Shown here in pieces: positions 16,456 to 25,658 of a stretch of DNA of 36,166 bases. Position numbers and translations under genes: made by a program. The first letter of the stretch is position 1. Every line of letters starts with the position of its first letter. The notes beneath the pieces are model-generated. The model was not told the origin of the DNA. It saw only the letters and a program-made list of their open reading frames with translations, and did no database searches. The DNA comes from Okeania sp. SIO3B5. GTDB lineage: Bacteria; Cyanobacteriota; Cyanobacteriia; Cyanobacteriales; Microcoleaceae. The DNA lies in assembly GCF_010692555.1 (NCBI RefSeq), contig NZ_JAAHHG010000037.1, positions 9,035 through 45,200 of the forward strand. The letters run 5' to 3'.

Positions 16456-19400
16456 ATGTCTTCATCTACCCAAAAATTAGTTCAAATTTCAGCAATATTA
16501 CTAACCTTAACTACTACTGCGAAGCCCTTAGCTGCTTCTAGTTTATCTTTTTCAAATAATATTACTGTAGCTCAATCTGTTAACTCAAATACTGTCTACT
16601 CATTACCTGAGTCACTGCCCAGTGGTACAAAAATCAGATTACATGGCTCTAATAGTATGACAGTCATTAATCGATCGCTAAAACAGCGTTATGAAGAAAA
16701 ATTTCCAGACGCTCAAGTTGAACTAGCAGCAGGTAATACCAGTGAAGTATTAGAAGCACTCCTCAAAGGAGAAACAGAAATAGCAGCAATAGGACGTCCA
16801 TTAACTGCTTCGGAAAAAGAGCGAGGATTAGTTGAAGTTCCGATTGAGCGTGGCAAAATTGCTGTGATAGTTGGTCCTGAAAATCCATTTCTAGAAAATC
16901 TCTCATTCGATCAATTTGCCAAAATACTCCGGGGAGAAGTCACAAACTGGTCAGAAATAGGCGGCCCTAAAGTCCCAATTCGCTTTATCGATCGCCCAGA
17001 GTTTAGTGATACCAGGGAAGCTCTTAAAAGTTATGATGTGTTTAAAAAAAATCCATTTCAGACAGGGAGTAACGCTACTCAGGTATCTCAGGATGATACA
17101 GCAGCAGTCATAAAAGAACTTGGTAAAGATGGAATTAGTTATGCGATCGCTGACCAAGTCATAAACAAAGGAGATGTTCGGATCATCTCGATGCACAAAA
17201 CCCTACCGGACGATCCTCGTTACCCATATTCTCAACCCCGTAACTATATTTATAACAAAGATGCTGCTCCTCCAGAAGTTCTAGCATTTATGGGTTTAGT
17301 TACTTCTCCAGTGGGTAAAGAAGTTGTGGCGACAGTAGATAAAGAAGGGGAAACAGATTCTGCTATTTCTTCTGGAGTAACAACTACAACCAATTCAGAT
17401 ACTGCAGCAGATACAGCAACAAATCAATCCAGTCCAGATGCTCAAACTGAGAAAGCAGAAAACTCAGAAGTTTCGGGAGCAGTAGTAACATCACCCAGTC
17501 CAAATACTTCCACAGCTAATGAAGCAAACTCTTCAGAGGTAGTAGCTTCACCTAGTCCCGCTCAATCAGATACTGCAACAAATCAATCCAGTCCAGATAC
17601 TCAAACTGAGAAAGCAGAAGACTCAGAAGTTTCGGGAGCAGTAGTAACATCACCCAGTCCCGCTCAATCAGATACAGCACTACTACCAAATGATACTAGC
17701 CAGGAAACAGAAACAGGAGGATTCCCCTGGTGGCTCATTTTTTTGTTAGGAATTCCTTTACTAGGGGCCTTGATTTGGGGACTGCAGAGAGGACGTGGAG
17801 ATGATTCAGCACAAACAGATACAGATATAGAAACTTTCACTCCAGTAGATGGAGATGACAGTACAGGGAGAGCGAGACCAGAAGCAGGGGTAGATACGAC
17901 AACATCAGATACACAAACAACAACCGTTGATGGAAATGAAACAACTCCAACAGGTGGCATAGGAGTAGCACCAATAGCAGGAGGATTAGGAGTAGCAGGA
18001 TTATTAGCAGCATGGGCAAATCGAGAAAAAAATAGTCAAATCATTCTCATACGACAGTCAGCTGAAAGTGGATTAGCAACTTGGTTCGTTCCAGAAGAAG
18101 ACCAAGATGCAGCTAAGTCCCTAGGAGGTCAACAATATCAATTGCGGGTTTATGATGTTACAGATATTGACCTAGACTCACAACCTGCTCATAGTGTGCA
18201 GCAGTATGATTGCTCAGAATCAACCACAGATCAAGAACTAGATTTTCTAGTACAAGAACATGAGTATCAGGCAGAAATAGGTTATGTGACTGATGATGGT
18301 GAGTGGTTAAAGTTAGCTCGTTCTGAGAAACTGAGGATATCAGAAGAAGAAACAATACCAACACAACTAGAAACTAGGACCGTTGATGAAAGTGAAAGTA
18401 CGGGAATATTAGTACCAGAATCAGCATCAGAAACAACAACCGTTGATGAAAATGAAACAACTCCAACAGATGGCATACCAATAGCACCAATCGCAGGAGG
18501 ATTAGGATTAGCAGGGTTATTAACAGTATGGGCAAACCGAGCTAAAAATAGTGAAATTACTCTCACAGAACAGCCTAATCAAAGTGGATTAGCAACTTGG
18601 TCAGTACCAGAAGCAGACAAAGATGCAGCTAAGTCCCTAGGAGGTCAACAATATCAACTACGGGTTTATGATGTCACAGATATAGATATAGACTCAGAAC
18701 CGACTCAAACTGTGCAGCAGTATGATTGTTTAGAATCAACCACAGAAAAAGAATTAGATTCTCTAACACCAGAACATGAATATCAGGCAGAAATAGGTTA
18801 TGTGACTGATGATGGTGAGTGGTTAAAGTTAGCTCGTTCTGAGAAACTGAGGATATCAGCACCAGAAACAGATGTAGAAACTACTACTCCAGTTGATGAG
18901 AGTGAAAGTACAGGTTTCTCAACACCAGAAGCAGGAGTAGATACAACAGAACCAGATACAGACACAGCGACCGTTGATGAAACTCCAACAGATGGCATAG
19001 GAATAGGTCAAATAGCAGGAGGATTAGGATTTGCCGGGTTATTAGCAGCATGGGCAAACCGAGCTAAAAATAGTGAAATTACTCTCACAGCACAGCCCAA
19101 TCAAACGGCATTAGCAACTTGGTCAGTACCAGAAGCAGACAAAGATGCAGCTAAGTCCCTAGGAGGTCAACAATATCAACTACGGGTTTATGATGTCACA
19201 GATATTGACCTAGACTCACAACCTGCTCATAGTGTGCAGCAGTATGATTGCCCAGAATCAACCACAGAAAAAGAACTAGATTCTCTAGAACCAGAACATG
19301 AGTATCAGGCAGAAATAGGTTATGTGACTGATGATGGTGAGTGGTTAAAGTTAGCTCGTTCTGAGAAACTGAGGATATCAACACCAGATGTAGAAACTAC

Positions 19401-22400
19401 AACTCCAGTGGATGAAAGCGAAGGTACGGGAATATTAGTACCAGAAGCAGGAGTGGATACAACAGAACCAGATACAGATACAACAACCGTTGATGAAACT
19501 CCAACAGATGGCATAGGAATAGGTCAAATAGCAGGAGGATTAGGATTTGCCGGGTTATTAGCAGCATGGGCAAACCGAGCTAAAAATAGTGAAATTACTC
19601 TCACAGAACAGCCTAATCAAAGCGCATTAACAACTTGGTCAGTTCCAGAAGCAGACAAAGATGCAGCTAAATCCCTAGGAGGTCAACAATATCAACTACG
19701 GGTTTATGATGTTACAGATATTGACCTAGACTCAGAACCAGCTCAAAGCTTACAGCAGTATGATTGCCCAGAATCAACCACAGAAAAAGAACTAGATTCT
19801 CTAGAACCAGAACATGAATATCAGGCAGAAATAGGTTATGTGACTGATGATGGTGAGTGGTTAAAGTTAGCTCGTTCTGAGAAACTGAGGATATCAGTAC
19901 CAGATGTAGATGTAGAAACTACTACTCCAGTTGATGAGAGTGAAAGTACAGGAATATCAGTACCAGAAGAAGGGGTAGATACAACAACACCAGATACAGA
20001 CACAACTCTCGTTGATGAAAATGAAAACATTTCAACAGGTGGCATACCAATAGCACCAATTGCAGGAGGATTAGGATTTGCAGGATTATTAGCAGCATGG
20101 GCAAATCAACAAAAAAATAGTGAAATTACTCTCACAGCACAGCCTAATCAAAGCGCATTAGCAACTTGGTCAGTACCAGAAGCAGACAAAGATGCAGCTA
20201 AGTCCCTAGGAGGTCAACAATATCAACTACGGGTTTATGATGTCACAGATATAGATTTAGATTCAGAACCGACTCAAACTGTGCAACAGTATGATTGTTC
20301 AGAATCAACCACAGAAAAAGAACTAGATTCTCTAGAACCAGAACATGAATATCAGGCAGAAATAGGTTATGTGACTGATGATGGTCAGTGGTTAAAGTTA
20401 GCTCGTTCTGAGAAACTGAGGATATCAGCACCAGAAACAGATGTAGAAACTACAACTCCAGTTGATGAGAGTGAAAGTACGGGAATATTAGTACCAGAAG
20501 AAGGGGTAGATACAACAGCACCAGATACAGACACAACCACTGTTGAGGAAAATGAAAACATTTCAACAGGTGGCATACCAATAGCACCAATTGCAGGAGG
20601 ATTAGGATTTGCAGGGTTATTAGCAGCATGGGCAAACCGAGCTAAAAATAGTGAAATTACTCTCACAGCACAGCCTAATCAGAGTGCATTAGCAACTTGG
20701 TCAGTACCAGAAGCAGACAAAGATGCAGCTAAGTCCCTAGGAGGTCAACAATATCAACTACGGGTTTATGATGTCACAGATATTGACCTAGACTCAGAAC
20801 CAGCTCATAGTGTGCAACAGTATGATTGCCCAGAATCAACCACAGAAAAAGAATTAGATTCTTTAGCACCAGAACATGAGTATCAGGCAGAAATAGGTTA
20901 TGTAACTGATGATGGTGAGTGGTTAAAGTTAGCTCGTTCTGAGAAACTGAGGATATCAGCACCAGAAACTGCCACTCCAGTGGATGAGAGTGAAAGTACA
21001 GGTTTCTCAACACCAGAAGCAGGAGTAGATACAACAGAACCAGATACAGACACAACGACCGTTGATGAAACTCCAACAGATGGCATAGGAATAGGTCAAA
21101 TAGCAGGAGGATTAGGATTTGCCGGATTATTAGCAGCATGGGCAAACCGAGCTAAAAATAGTGAAATTACTCTCACAGAACAGCCAAATCAAAGTGCATT
21201 AGCAACTTGGTCAGTACCAGAAGCAGACAAAGATGCAGCTAAGTCCCTAGGAGGTCAACAATATCAACTACGGGTTTATGATGTCACAGATATTGACCTA
21301 GACTCAGAACCAGCTCATAGTGTGCAACAGTATGATTGCCCAGAATCAACCACAGAAAAAGAATTAGATTCTCTAGAACCAGAACATGAGTATCAGGCAG
21401 AAATAGGTTATGTGACTGATGATGGTCAGTGGTTAAAGTTAGCTCGTTGTGAGAAACTGAGGATATCAGCACCAGAAACTGCCACTCCAGTGGATGAAAG
21501 CGAAGGTACGGGAATATTAGTACCAGAAGCAGAGGTAGATACTACAGAGACAGAAACAACTCCCGTTGATGGAAATCAAACAACTCCAACAGATGGCATC
21601 GGAATAGGGCAAATAGCATTAGGATTAGGAATTGCAGGGTTATTAGCAGCATGGGCAAATCGAGAACGGGAGCGAAATAGTAAAATAAATCTGACATCTC
21701 ATCATAGTAAAAGTGCATCAGCAACTTGGTCAGTACCACAAGCAGACAAAGATGCAGCTAAATTATATGGAGGTCAGCAATATCAACTGCGGGTTTATGA
21801 TGTCACAAATATCGATCTAGAATCACAACCAGCTCATAGTACCAGGTATTATGATTCCGAAGAGTCAAATCAGCAGTGGCAAGTAGGAAATTTACTAGAC
21901 GATCGTGAATATCAAGCAGAAATAGGCTATGCTACTGATGATAGTCAGTGGCTACTATTAGCTCGTTCTAACCGAGTTCGGATATCAGAATATCGTGTAG
22001 ATGAAAATATAGATGTAGCAAAAGAACCAGAAAAATTAGGTAAAACAGCGGTAAAATGGGTATTACCTCCCTGTAAAATTACTATTACTCCTGAGAATGC
22101 AGAGAATATGATGGTAGGTTGGGAAGTTCCTCAAACTGTGAAAAATGCAATCAAAGAACAGGGGGGAGAGCAATATCAGTTGCGAATTTATGATGTTACA
22201 GGTATTGACTTGGATACACAGCCAGCATACAATGTACAAGCCTATGATTGTGAGGAATCTACTGAGCAAATGCAAGTACCTGTTTTTGTGAGTGACCGCG
22301 ATTATCAAGCAGAAATAGGCTATGTCACCGATGAGGGTGAGTGGTTAAAATTGGCTCGTTCTAACCGTATCCGGATGCCTGTACCTAATTTTACTGTAGA

Positions 22401-23328
22401 CAGTGATGCAGTGGAAAGTACACAGTTAGAGACAACTCCGACTACAGCGACTATTCCAGAGGAAGCATTGAAATCCAGTTGGATCGCTATAGTACCTCAC
22501 GATCGCCAGAGTGCTTGTGTTCATTTAGTAGTTTCTCAAACTGCTAAAGATGCAGCAAAACAACAAGGTGGACAGCAATATCAATTGCGGATTTATGATG
22601 TTACAGATGTTGATATAGACTCACAAGAAGCTCAAAAGATACAACAATACGATTGTGAGGAGTCTATCCAGAAACAGAAGATACCTATCAATACTACTTC
22701 TGTTAGTAGTTATGTTGATTATTTAGCAGAGATTGGTTATGTCACTGATAATTTGCAGTGGCTAAGGATTGCTTGTTCTGATCCATTGCGAATACCTGTT
22801 TTGACTCGAACTGATGATATTGAGGCAGTAGAAACAATTATTCCTGGTGAAGCAACTATTGGTACAGATGTAATATCTCAAGTATCAGAAAGCAAAGAAG
22901 AAGCAGCGATCGCAACAAGCAATATTAATCCTGGTGACTGTGAGATTCAGCATCTTGTTGTCCATAGTCGTAACAATTGCTATTCACTAAGTGATGCACA
23001 AATCAAGGGACTGCAAGAAACGGCCGTCTCTCAAACCCTTGAACCAGGGATTTATGTTATGCGGATTAAAAGTGGTACATTTGGTTACGGTTCTAATGTC
23101 TGTCCCTCTGGTGAACCATTTGTTTTACTTTGGATTTTTGGTGGAAAAGTGAAGAATCAAAAGACAAATATTCCGGTTGGGCAAACTTGGTCAACTTTGA
23201 ACGGGTATCAGGAAACACTAACGTTAGAGGTTTTAGAAACGACTACTTTATATGTCTTTTTTGTTGATACTTATACTGATGATAATAACGGAGAGCTTAC
23301 TGTTTCTGTAGCTAAGTTATATTCCTGA
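16456..23328 (+). CDS. Giant PstS-like / DUF4912 repeat protein
   Basis: The 2290-residue protein starts with a signal peptide (about 1-40). A phosphate-binding-protein-like (PBP) domain follows at about 52-295 (GTKIRLHGSNSM, then LLKGETEIAAIGRPLT, then NWSEIGGPKVPIRFIDR). A Ser/Thr-rich linker leads to a membrane helix at about 424-445 followed by RGRG. Ten DUF4912 domains come next, each with GGQQYQLR(V/I)YDVT.ID and EIGYVTDD..WL.LARS. The first eight are each preceded by a hydrophobic glycine-rich segment (such as IAGGLGFAGLLAAWA). Residues 2161-2290 match the 131-residue protein at 15341. DUF4912 and PBP modules occur together in other cyanobacterial proteins as far as I recall. Ligand and role are unknown; a cell-surface or envelope binding role is inferred. 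The GGAGTA array starts just after the stop. Confidence 0.88.
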   Translation: MSSSTQKLVQISAILLTLTTTAKPLAASSLSFSNNITVAQSVNSNTVYSLPESLPSGTKIRLHGSNSMTVINRSLKQRYEEKFPDAQVELAAGNTSEVLEALLKGETEIAAIGRPLTASEKERGLVEVPIERGKIAVIVGPENPFLENLSFDQFAKILRGEVTNWSEIGGPKVPIRFIDRPEFSDTREALKSYDVFKKNPFQTGSNATQVSQDDTAAVIKELGKDGISYAIADQVINKGDVRIISMHKTLPDDPRYPYSQPRNYIYNKDAAPPEVLAFMGLVTSPVGKEVVATVDKEGETDSAISSGVTTTTNSDTAADTATNQSSPDAQTEKAENSEVSGAVVTSPSPNTSTANEANSSEVVASPSPAQSDTATNQSSPDTQTEKAEDSEVSGAVVTSPSPAQSDTALLPNDTSQETETGGFPWWLIFLLGIPLLGALIWGLQRGRGDDSAQTDTDIETFTPVDGDDSTGRARPEAGVDTTTSDTQTTTVDGNETTPTGGIGVAPIAGGLGVAGLLAAWANREKNSQIILIRQSAESGLATWFVPEEDQDAAKSLGGQQYQLRVYDVTDIDLDSQPAHSVQQYDCSESTTDQELDFLVQEHEYQAEIGYVTDDGEWLKLARSEKLRISEEETIPTQLETRTVDESESTGILVPESASETTTVDENETTPTDGIPIAPIAGGLGLAGLLTVWANRAKNSEITLTEQPNQSGLATWSVPEADKDAAKSLGGQQYQLRVYDVTDIDIDSEPTQTVQQYDCLESTTEKELDSLTPEHEYQAEIGYVTDDGEWLKLARSEKLRISAPETDVETTTPVDESESTGFSTPEAGVDTTEPDTDTATVDETPTDGIGIGQIAGGLGFAGLLAAWANRAKNSEITLTAQPNQTALATWSVPEADKDAAKSLGGQQYQLRVYDVTDIDLDSQPAHSVQQYDCPESTTEKELDSLEPEHEYQAEIGYVTDDGEWLKLARSEKLRISTPDVETTTPVDESEGTGILVPEAGVDTTEPDTDTTTVDETPTDGIGIGQIAGGLGFAGLLAAWANRAKNSEITLTEQPNQSALTTWSVPEADKDAAKSLGGQQYQLRVYDVTDIDLDSEPAQSLQQYDCPESTTEKELDSLEPEHEYQAEIGYVTDDGEWLKLARSEKLRISVPDVDVETTTPVDESESTGISVPEEGVDTTTPDTDTTLVDENENISTGGIPIAPIAGGLGFAGLLAAWANQQKNSEITLTAQPNQSALATWSVPEADKDAAKSLGGQQYQLRVYDVTDIDLDSEPTQTVQQYDCSESTTEKELDSLEPEHEYQAEIGYVTDDGQWLKLARSEKLRISAPETDVETTTPVDESESTGILVPEEGVDTTAPDTDTTTVEENENISTGGIPIAPIAGGLGFAGLLAAWANRAKNSEITLTAQPNQSALATWSVPEADKDAAKSLGGQQYQLRVYDVTDIDLDSEPAHSVQQYDCPESTTEKELDSLAPEHEYQAEIGYVTDDGEWLKLARSEKLRISAPETATPVDESESTGFSTPEAGVDTTEPDTDTTTVDETPTDGIGIGQIAGGLGFAGLLAAWANRAKNSEITLTEQPNQSALATWSVPEADKDAAKSLGGQQYQLRVYDVTDIDLDSEPAHSVQQYDCPESTTEKELDSLEPEHEYQAEIGYVTDDGQWLKLARCEKLRISAPETATPVDESEGTGILVPEAEVDTTETETTPVDGNQTTPTDGIGIGQIALGLGIAGLLAAWANRERERNSKINLTSHHSKSASATWSVPQADKDAAKLYGGQQYQLRVYDVTNIDLESQPAHSTRYYDSEESNQQWQVGNLLDDREYQAEIGYATDDSQWLLLARSNRVRISEYRVDENIDVAKEPEKLGKTAVKWVLPPCKITITPENAENMMVGWEVPQTVKNAIKEQGGEQYQLRIYDVTGIDLDTQPAYNVQAYDCEESTEQMQVPVFVSDRDYQAEIGYVTDEGEWLKLARSNRIRMPVPNFTVDSDAVESTQLETTPTTATIPEEALKSSWIAIVPHDRQSACVHLVVSQTAKDAAKQQGGQQYQLRIYDVTDVDIDSQEAQKIQQYDCEESIQKQKIPINTTSVSSYVDYLAEIGYVTDNLQWLRIACSDPLRIPVLTRTDDIEAVETIIPGEATIGTDVISQVSESKEEAAIATSNINPGDCEIQHLVVHSRNNCYSLSDAQIKGLQETAVSQTLEPGIYVMRIKSGTFGYGSNVCPSGEPFVLLWIFGGKVKNQKTNIPVGQTWSTLNGYQETLTLEVLETTTLYVFFVDTYTDDNNGELTVSVAKLYS
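17941..21990 (+). repeat. Eight coding tandem repeats of 170-177 codons
   Basis: Each unit encodes an acidic Thr/Glu-rich linker, a hydrophobic segment and one DUF4912 domain. The word GGAGGTCA starts at 18124, 18640, 19162, 19678, 20209, 20740, 21250 and 21769, giving periods of 510-531 bp. Units 2 to 7 share long stretches of identical DNA (for instance the run encoding SVPEADKDAAKSLGGQQYQLRVYDV), so they expanded recently or are kept alike by gene conversion. The first and eighth units are more diverged, and the last two DUF4912 domains, which lack the hydrophobic segment, more so still. Confidence 0.92.
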
Positions 23329-23330
23329 AA

Positions 23331-23475
23331 GAGGGAGTAGGGAGTAGGGAGTAGGGAGTAGGGAGTAGGGGAGTAGGGGAGTAGGGGAGTAGGGGAGTAG
23401 GGGAGTGGGGGAGTAGGGGAGTGGGGAGTGGGGAGTAGTGAGTAGGGGAGTAGGGGAGTGGGGGAGTAGGGGAAA
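23331..23475. repeat. GGGAGTA / GGGGAGTA minisatellite
   Basis: About 19 copies of a 7- or 8-bp unit run without interruption from two bases after the giant gene's TGA. The minus-strand frames here encode only LLPYSPTP-like strings and are not genes. Confidence 0.95.
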
Positions 23476-23587
23476 GAATTGATATATCTAGTGCCATAGA
23501 AGATCATTTTTCTTCTTATCTAAGTTAATCATAATCATGCCCGGATAATCAGTTATAAAAAAGCCTTCTCCCTTTGAACCTTTATTT

Positions 23588-23657
23588 CCCTTCTGCCTTC
23601 TGCCTTCTGCCTTCTGCCTTCTGCCTTCCCTATTCCCTGTTCCCTGTTCCCTATTTC
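23588..23657. repeat. CTTCTGC and CCCTGTT heptamer arrays
   Basis: About five TTCTGCC heptamers are followed by three or four TTCCCTG/TATTCCC units. The array ends one or two bases from the stop codon of the RTX-type gene on the minus strand. Confidence 0.9.
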
Positions 23658-23658
23658 C

Positions 23659-24462
23659 TTAAAAATTCACACTAACAAACTGTGACTCTGGCAAAGCTGC
23701 TATTTCTGCCGAACTTGTGTTCAACACATATCCTAAGAGTTGATTTGTACTACTCATTTTAATCGCAGTACCCTCTAAAACACCATCATTATTTGGGTCT
23801 AAATCCTGTACTGAAAGACCTGCCTTAGGTAAAAGTTCGACTTCATCACTAATAAATGGTAAAGCCAAATTTGCATTAATCCCAAACACCTCAACACTGT
23901 TAAAATCTTCAAATATCAGATCTGATTTTGTCATCCCTCCAGTCAATCCAATAATATCTTCAGAAGAGTTAAAATCAGTAACAATTGCATTAGGCAATTC
24001 AGCACTATTGGGAATTCCTGGAAGTAAAGAAATAACATTACTTAAATCTTGTGTTATTCCTGCTAACTCCGTTCTGAAAACATATACATCACTTCCCAAA
24101 CCACCTTTATAAATACCAACACCAGCATCACCAATCAGAGTATCATTACCCTCTCCACCATTTAATAGATCGGTACCTTTACCTCCATACAATATGTCAT
24201 CACCAAAACCACCATTGAGAAAATCTGTATCTTTGTTACCATACAAACTATCATTACCACCCTCTCCAAATAACTCATCTTCTCCTCTACCGCCAAAAAT
24301 TAAGTCGTTGACAGATGAACCAGTAATGGTATCATCACCACTGAGAGCTAATACTCCTCCAGGAAAAGAAGTAGCTTGCTCTACTGTGAGAATCTCATTA
24401 TCATCACCACTTGTTCCCAATAAACGAGGAAAAGAATCTGAAAAATCTTGAGTAAGTACCAT
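23659..24462 (-). CDS. RTX-type calcium-binding repeat protein
   Basis: The 267-residue protein carries a block of glycine/aspartate nonapeptide repeats at about residues 40-130 (LSGDDTITG, LIFGGRGEDELFGEGGNDSLYG, FLNGGFGDDILYGGKGTDLLNGGEGNDTL). These fold into a calcium-loaded beta-roll and are typical of secreted type I exported proteins. No signal peptide is visible, which fits type I export. The C-terminal half (VTDFNSSEDIIGL...LSVQDLDPNNDGVLEGTAIKM) follows the common RTX tail with another possible calcium loop. No catalytic domain is seen. It is divergent from the ABC ATPase gene with 89 bp between them, but that exporter is of the ABC-2 type and need not be its secretion system. Confidence 0.88.
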   Translation of the reverse strand: MVLTQDFSDSFPRLLGTSGDDNEILTVEQATSFPGGVLALSGDDTITGSSVNDLIFGGRGEDELFGEGGNDSLYGNKDTDFLNGGFGDDILYGGKGTDLLNGGEGNDTLIGDAGVGIYKGGLGSDVYVFRTELAGITQDLSNVISLLPGIPNSAELPNAIVTDFNSSEDIIGLTGGMTKSDLIFEDFNSVEVFGINANLALPFISDEVELLPKAGLSVQDLDPNNDGVLEGTAIKMSSTNQLLGYVLNTSSAEIAALPESQFVSVNF

Positions 24463-24551
24463 AACTTAGTATGTCTCCTAAATATGCTAAATTTTTTGCG
24501 TCTCTATTTATGTCGAATGTTGTCTATAACTCAAATTAATATTCAAAACTT

Positions 24552-25550
24552 ATGTCTATTATAGTCGCTAAAAATCTAAGCAAAATCTATCCAGTAGCCA
24601 AGAAAGAACCAGGAATTAAGGGAACACTACGTCATTTTATACGTCGCAACTACCAATATGTTAAGGCAGTTGAAGATATTACATTTAAAATAGAACCGGG
24701 GGAAGTAGTGGGATTTCTTGGACCTAATGGCGCTGGTAAAACTACTACTCTGAAAATGCTGACAGGTTTAATTCATCCGTCTAACGGTATAGTTAAGGTA
24801 GCAGATTATGTCCCCTTTGAACGCAAGAGAGAATTTTTAGAGCAAATTACTTTAGTCATGGGGCAAAAACAACAGTTAATTTGGGATTTACCAGTGTTAG
24901 ACTCCCTGAAAATTAATGCTGCTGTTTACGGTCTTTCTGACAAAGAATATTACAGACGGTTAATGGAATTAACAGAGATGTTGTCCCTGGAGGGAAAATT
25001 GAAGCAACCAGTCAGAAAATTATCTCTGGGGGAGCGGATGAAGGCAGAGTTAATGGCGGCGTTGTTGCATCAACCGAAAGTTTTATTTTTGGATGAACCA
25101 ACTTTAGGTTTAGATATAAATGCACAAGTTGCAGTGCGGGAGTTTTTGCAAGAATATAATCAACGTTATGAGGCAACTGTTTTATTGACGAGTCATTATA
25201 TGGCTGATATTACGGCTTTGTGTAAGCGGGTGTTATTGATATATCAAGGTCAGTTAATTTATGATGGCAGTTTAGATGGTTTACTCGATCGCTTTGCTCC
25301 TTATCGAGAGGTACAAATAGAATTACTTAATCCTGTGTCTACGGATGTAGATAATTTTGAACAAAATTTATCTAATTATGGGGAAGTGGAATTATTGGAA
25401 GGTCAGTCAGTACATTTGTTGGTACGCAGGGAAAATTTAACGGCAACTGTCGCTCAGATTTTAGCAGAATTAGAAGTGCAAGATTTAACGGTGACTGACC
25501 CACCTATTGAGGAGGTCATTGGTAGAGTTTTTCGGGCAGGAAAAGTATAG
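24552..25550 (+). CDS. ABC-2 type transporter, ATP-binding subunit
   Basis: The 332-residue protein has all ATPase motifs: Walker A GPNGAGKTT at 57-65, Q-loop Q104, signature LSLGER at 156-161, Walker B VLFLDE at 176-181, and H-loop H214 in LTSHYM. The C-terminal 90 residues match the extension common in exporters of this class. It should pair with an ABC-2 family permease, and one is encoded 2.5 kb downstream on the same strand (28079-28867). In related cyanobacteria these genes usually sit together; here two DUF1963 genes intervene. The substrate is unknown. Confidence 0.93.
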   Translation: MSIIVAKNLSKIYPVAKKEPGIKGTLRHFIRRNYQYVKAVEDITFKIEPGEVVGFLGPNGAGKTTTLKMLTGLIHPSNGIVKVADYVPFERKREFLEQITLVMGQKQQLIWDLPVLDSLKINAAVYGLSDKEYYRRLMELTEMLSLEGKLKQPVRKLSLGERMKAELMAALLHQPKVLFLDEPTLGLDINAQVAVREFLQEYNQRYEATVLLTSHYMADITALCKRVLLIYQGQLIYDGSLDGLLDRFAPYREVQIELLNPVSTDVDNFEQNLSNYGEVELLEGQSVHLLVRRENLTATVAQILAELEVQDLTVTDPPIEEVIGRVFRAGKV

Positions 25551-25560
25551 TTTAAGTCAA

Positions 25561-25658
25561 AATTTAAAAGTCAAAAGTCAAAAGTTGGAATTTTTCTGAA
25601 TTATATTACAGCAATTACCGAGTTGATGATAACTGATAACTGATAACTGATAACTGAA
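25561..25658. repeat. AAAAGTC and AACTGAT heptamer arrays
   Basis: Three AAAAGTC units (about 25566-25587) and four AACTGAT units (about 25629-25657) lie in the gap between the ABC ATPase gene and the first DUF1963 gene. The second array runs right up to the ATG of the pseudogene. Confidence 0.85.

Noticed and set aside
17664-21739. Many minus-strand frames of 60-120 residues within the giant gene
   Set aside because: They recur with the coding repeat period and are shadows of the plus-strand repeats.
23331-23475. Proline-rich minus-strand proteins (LLPYSPTP strings)
   Set aside because: They are translations of the GGGGAGTA minisatellite.
23659-25550. RTX protein and ABC ATPase as a type I secretion system
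   Set aside because: The ATPase belongs to the ABC-2 class with a separate permease; no membrane-fusion protein or fused exporter is present, and the genes are divergent.
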